A stretch of DNA of 64,000 nucleotides. Origin: CAIWHR01 sp963813415. GTDB lineage: Bacteria > Pseudomonadota > Gammaproteobacteria > Burkholderiales > Casimicrobiaceae. The stretch is taken from NCBI GenBank assembly GCA_963813415.1, contig CAWEYW010000008.1, positions 151,390 through 215,389 on the forward strand, written 5' to 3'. How positions within the stretch are numbered: position 1 is the first letter of the stretch; each line of letters starts with the position of its first letter. Position numbers and translations under genes: made by a program. The notes under the pieces are model-generated. The model was not told where the DNA came from and made no database searches. It was given only the letters and a program-made list of their open reading frames with translations. Of this stretch, positions 62,515-64,000 are shown in pieces.

Positions 62515-63858
62515 ATGACACGCAAGACGACTCTCGCTGCCGCCCTCATCGTTGCCTTGGCTTGCGGGACCACCGCACCGTCCGCTCTCGCCGAGGATCT
62601 CTTGCAGATCTATCGCGAGGCGCAACAGAACGACCCGGTGCTCGCCGGCGCGCGCGCGACCTGGACGGCGACGCAGGAACGCGTGCCGCAGGCGCGTGCC
62701 GGGCTGCTGCCTGCCGTGAGCGTCACCGGGGTCACCGCATTGAACGACGGCCGCACCGAAGTGCGCACCGATCCGCGCACGGTCACGAGCGGAAACTTCG
62801 CCAACTTCGGATATACGATCTCGGCCTCGCAGCCGCTGTACCGTCCGCAGAACGTCGTTCTGGTCAACCAGGCGCGCGAGCAGGTGAGCCAGGCGGACAA
62901 CGTGCTCGACAACGCGCGGCAGGACCTCATCGTGCGTGTCGCGCAGGCGTATTTCGACGTGCTGCTGGCGCAGTTCACGGTCGAGCTCACCGAAAGCCAG
63001 AAAACCGCCGTGTCGGAGCAGCTCGCGCAGGCGAAGCGGAACTTCGAAGTCGGCGTCTCGACGATCACCGACACCAATGAGGCCCAGGCGCGTTACGACA
63101 GCATCACTGCGCAACAGATCGCCGCGCGCAACGATCTGGAGAACAAGCGCACGGCGCTGCGTTCCATCACGGGCCGTGCGCCGGGCGACCTGAAGCGACT
63201 GGGGCCCGGGTTCGATCCGGCGCTGCCGGAGCCGAACGACCTCGAATACTGGGTGCAGCGCGCGCTGTCGGACAACTACTCGGTGCGCATCGCGCAATCG
63301 AACTTCGATATCGCCACGCTGGAGGTGCAGCGGGCGCGCGCCGCGCATCTGCCGACCCTCGACCTCGTGGCGAGCTGGAACCAGAATGGCGCCACCGGCA
63401 GCCTCGTGACCAACGCCGACGTGAGCGCGCACACCGCTATCGTGGGCCTCCAGGCCGCGGTGCCGATCTACGCCGGCGGCGCCATCGAGTCGCGGGTGCG
63501 CGAAACGACCGCCCTGCTGGAGCGCACGCGCCAGGACCTCGAGACCACGCGCCGCAATGCGCTGTTTCTTGCCCAGACCGGATTCACGGGCGTGACCAGC
63601 GCCGTGGCGTCCATCAAGGCGTTCGAGCAGGCACTCGTTTCGGCGCAATCGGCGTACGAATCGAACAAGCTGGGGCTCGAGGTGGGCGTGCGCACCACGC
63701 TCGACGTGCTGACCGTGCAGCAGACCGTGTTCCAGACGCGCCGCGACCTCGCGCAGGCCTACTTCAACTATCTGGTCGGCATCTTGCGTCTGAAGTCGGC
63801 CGCGGGCGTGCTGACCGACGCAGACGTCGAGGAGGTCAACCGGCGCCTGGCCGGTTGA
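62515..63858 (+). CDS. tolC: TolC-family outer-membrane channel protein
   Basis: 447 aa from ATG 62515. Signal peptide TLAAALIVALACGTTAPSALA, then DLLQIYREAQQNDPVLAGAR, the typical TolC opening; long alpha-helical coiled coils in two repeats. Exit duct for the RND pump and possibly type I secretion. Its end overlaps the convergent minus-strand reading by 23 bp. Confidence 0.92.
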   Translation: MTRKTTLAAALIVALACGTTAPSALAEDLLQIYREAQQNDPVLAGARATWTATQERVPQARAGLLPAVSVTGVTALNDGRTEVRTDPRTVTSGNFANFGYTISASQPLYRPQNVVLVNQAREQVSQADNVLDNARQDLIVRVAQAYFDVLLAQFTVELTESQKTAVSEQLAQAKRNFEVGVSTITDTNEAQARYDSITAQQIAARNDLENKRTALRSITGRAPGDLKRLGPGFDPALPEPNDLEYWVQRALSDNYSVRIAQSNFDIATLEVQRARAAHLPTLDLVASWNQNGATGSLVTNADVSAHTAIVGLQAAVPIYAGGAIESRVRETTALLERTRQDLETTRRNALFLAQTGFTGVTSAVASIKAFEQALVSAQSAYESNKLGLEVGVRTTLDVLTVQQTVFQTRRDLAQAYFNYLVGILRLKSAAGVLTDADVEEVNRRLAG

Positions 63859-64000
63859 CGCGCGCCGGCGCGTGTCGCAACGCGGCCGACTGCAGGGCCG
63901 CATCGAGCTGCGGCTTCAGCCACTGCCATAGGCGATCGGCCGCGCCGCGGTGCTGCGCGTGAAAGGCGATCGCGGCCCGCTCCATGGCGCGGCGGCCCGC
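63836..64000 (-). CDS. waaA: Probable 3-deoxy-D-manno-octulosonic acid transferase, C-terminal end (partial)
   Basis: Last 54 residues of a minus-strand gene that continues beyond the right edge; stop TGA at 63836-63838. RRAMERAAIAFHAQHRGAAD followed by RLWQWLKPQL resembles the final helix of WaaA/KdtA, and waaA facing tolC is a usual order in Betaproteobacteria. The assignment rests on a short tail and on context. The end overlaps tolC by 23 bp. Confidence 0.5.
   Translation of the reverse strand, partial: AGRRAMERAAIAFHAQHRGAADRLWQWLKPQLDAALQSAALRHAPARVNRPGAG

Overview
The window is GC-rich (roughly two-thirds G+C by eye), almost fully coding, and reads as a chromosomal segment of a Betaproteobacterium, most likely Burkholderiales-like. 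I base this on gene orders familiar from that class (nadD-rsfS-rlmH-maf-rng, dusB-fis-purH, purD-hemF, pepP-ubiH, aceE-aceF-lpdA with extra lipoyl domains, pcm-rhodanese-tolC facing a waaA-like end) and on a BPSS1780-type membrane protein. No rRNA, tRNA, CRISPR array, transposase or phage gene was seen.

Bases 1-16382 form an accessory catabolic island. An IclR-family C-terminus is followed by an acylating aldehyde dehydrogenase, a short citrate-synthase/citryl-CoA-lyase homologue, a ThDP-dependent 2-oxoacid enzyme, a TIM-barrel isomerase and a shikimate-dehydrogenase-like enzyme. After a TetR regulator come a complete TRAP importer (DctPQM), an MFS exporter, a two-gene split version of a QuiC-like dehydroshikimate dehydratase (HPPD-like VOC protein plus TIM barrel), a D-threonine-aldolase-like PLP enzyme and two more VOC proteins. 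Several members carry substitutions at the residues that define the textbook activity, so the substrate is probably not simply quinate or shikimate.

Bases 16391-27174 are mostly housekeeping: a PHB-depolymerase-type esterase, RNase G, Maf, RlmH, RsfS, NadD, a CPA1 Na+/H+ antiporter, a DUF924 protein, an MFS transporter, ProA and RpiA. Bases 27525-32460 hold an ECF-type sigma factor, a membrane Ser/Thr kinase with TPR region and a di-haem peroxidase-like cytochrome. The kinase and cytochrome are in one open frame only because of an apparent 1-nt frameshift near 30817.

Bases 32498-38820 encode pyruvate dehydrogenase E3, E2 and E1. Bases 39166-50615 hold an MFS transporter, 5-formyl-THF cyclo-ligase, PepP, UbiH, DusB, Fis, PurH, PagP, PurD, HemF, a NUDIX hydrolase and acylphosphatase. 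Bases 50620-56705 carry a branched-chain amino-acid ABC system (livK, a strong hairpin terminator, then livHMGF) with a near-consensus promoter before livK. Bases 57042-63858 encode an RND adaptor and pump, Pcm, a rhodanese and a TolC-type channel, with a probable WaaA end on the other strand at the right edge.

The most unusual non-coding structure is a family of intergenic palindromes at three distant places (16391-16473, 24995-25146, 38867-38920). All share the core TAATGGGGTCAG, but each locus has its own tail sequence, and that tail is faithfully mirrored in the opposite arm at the same locus. They look like REP/REPIN-type non-autonomous elements; no matching transposase lies in the window.
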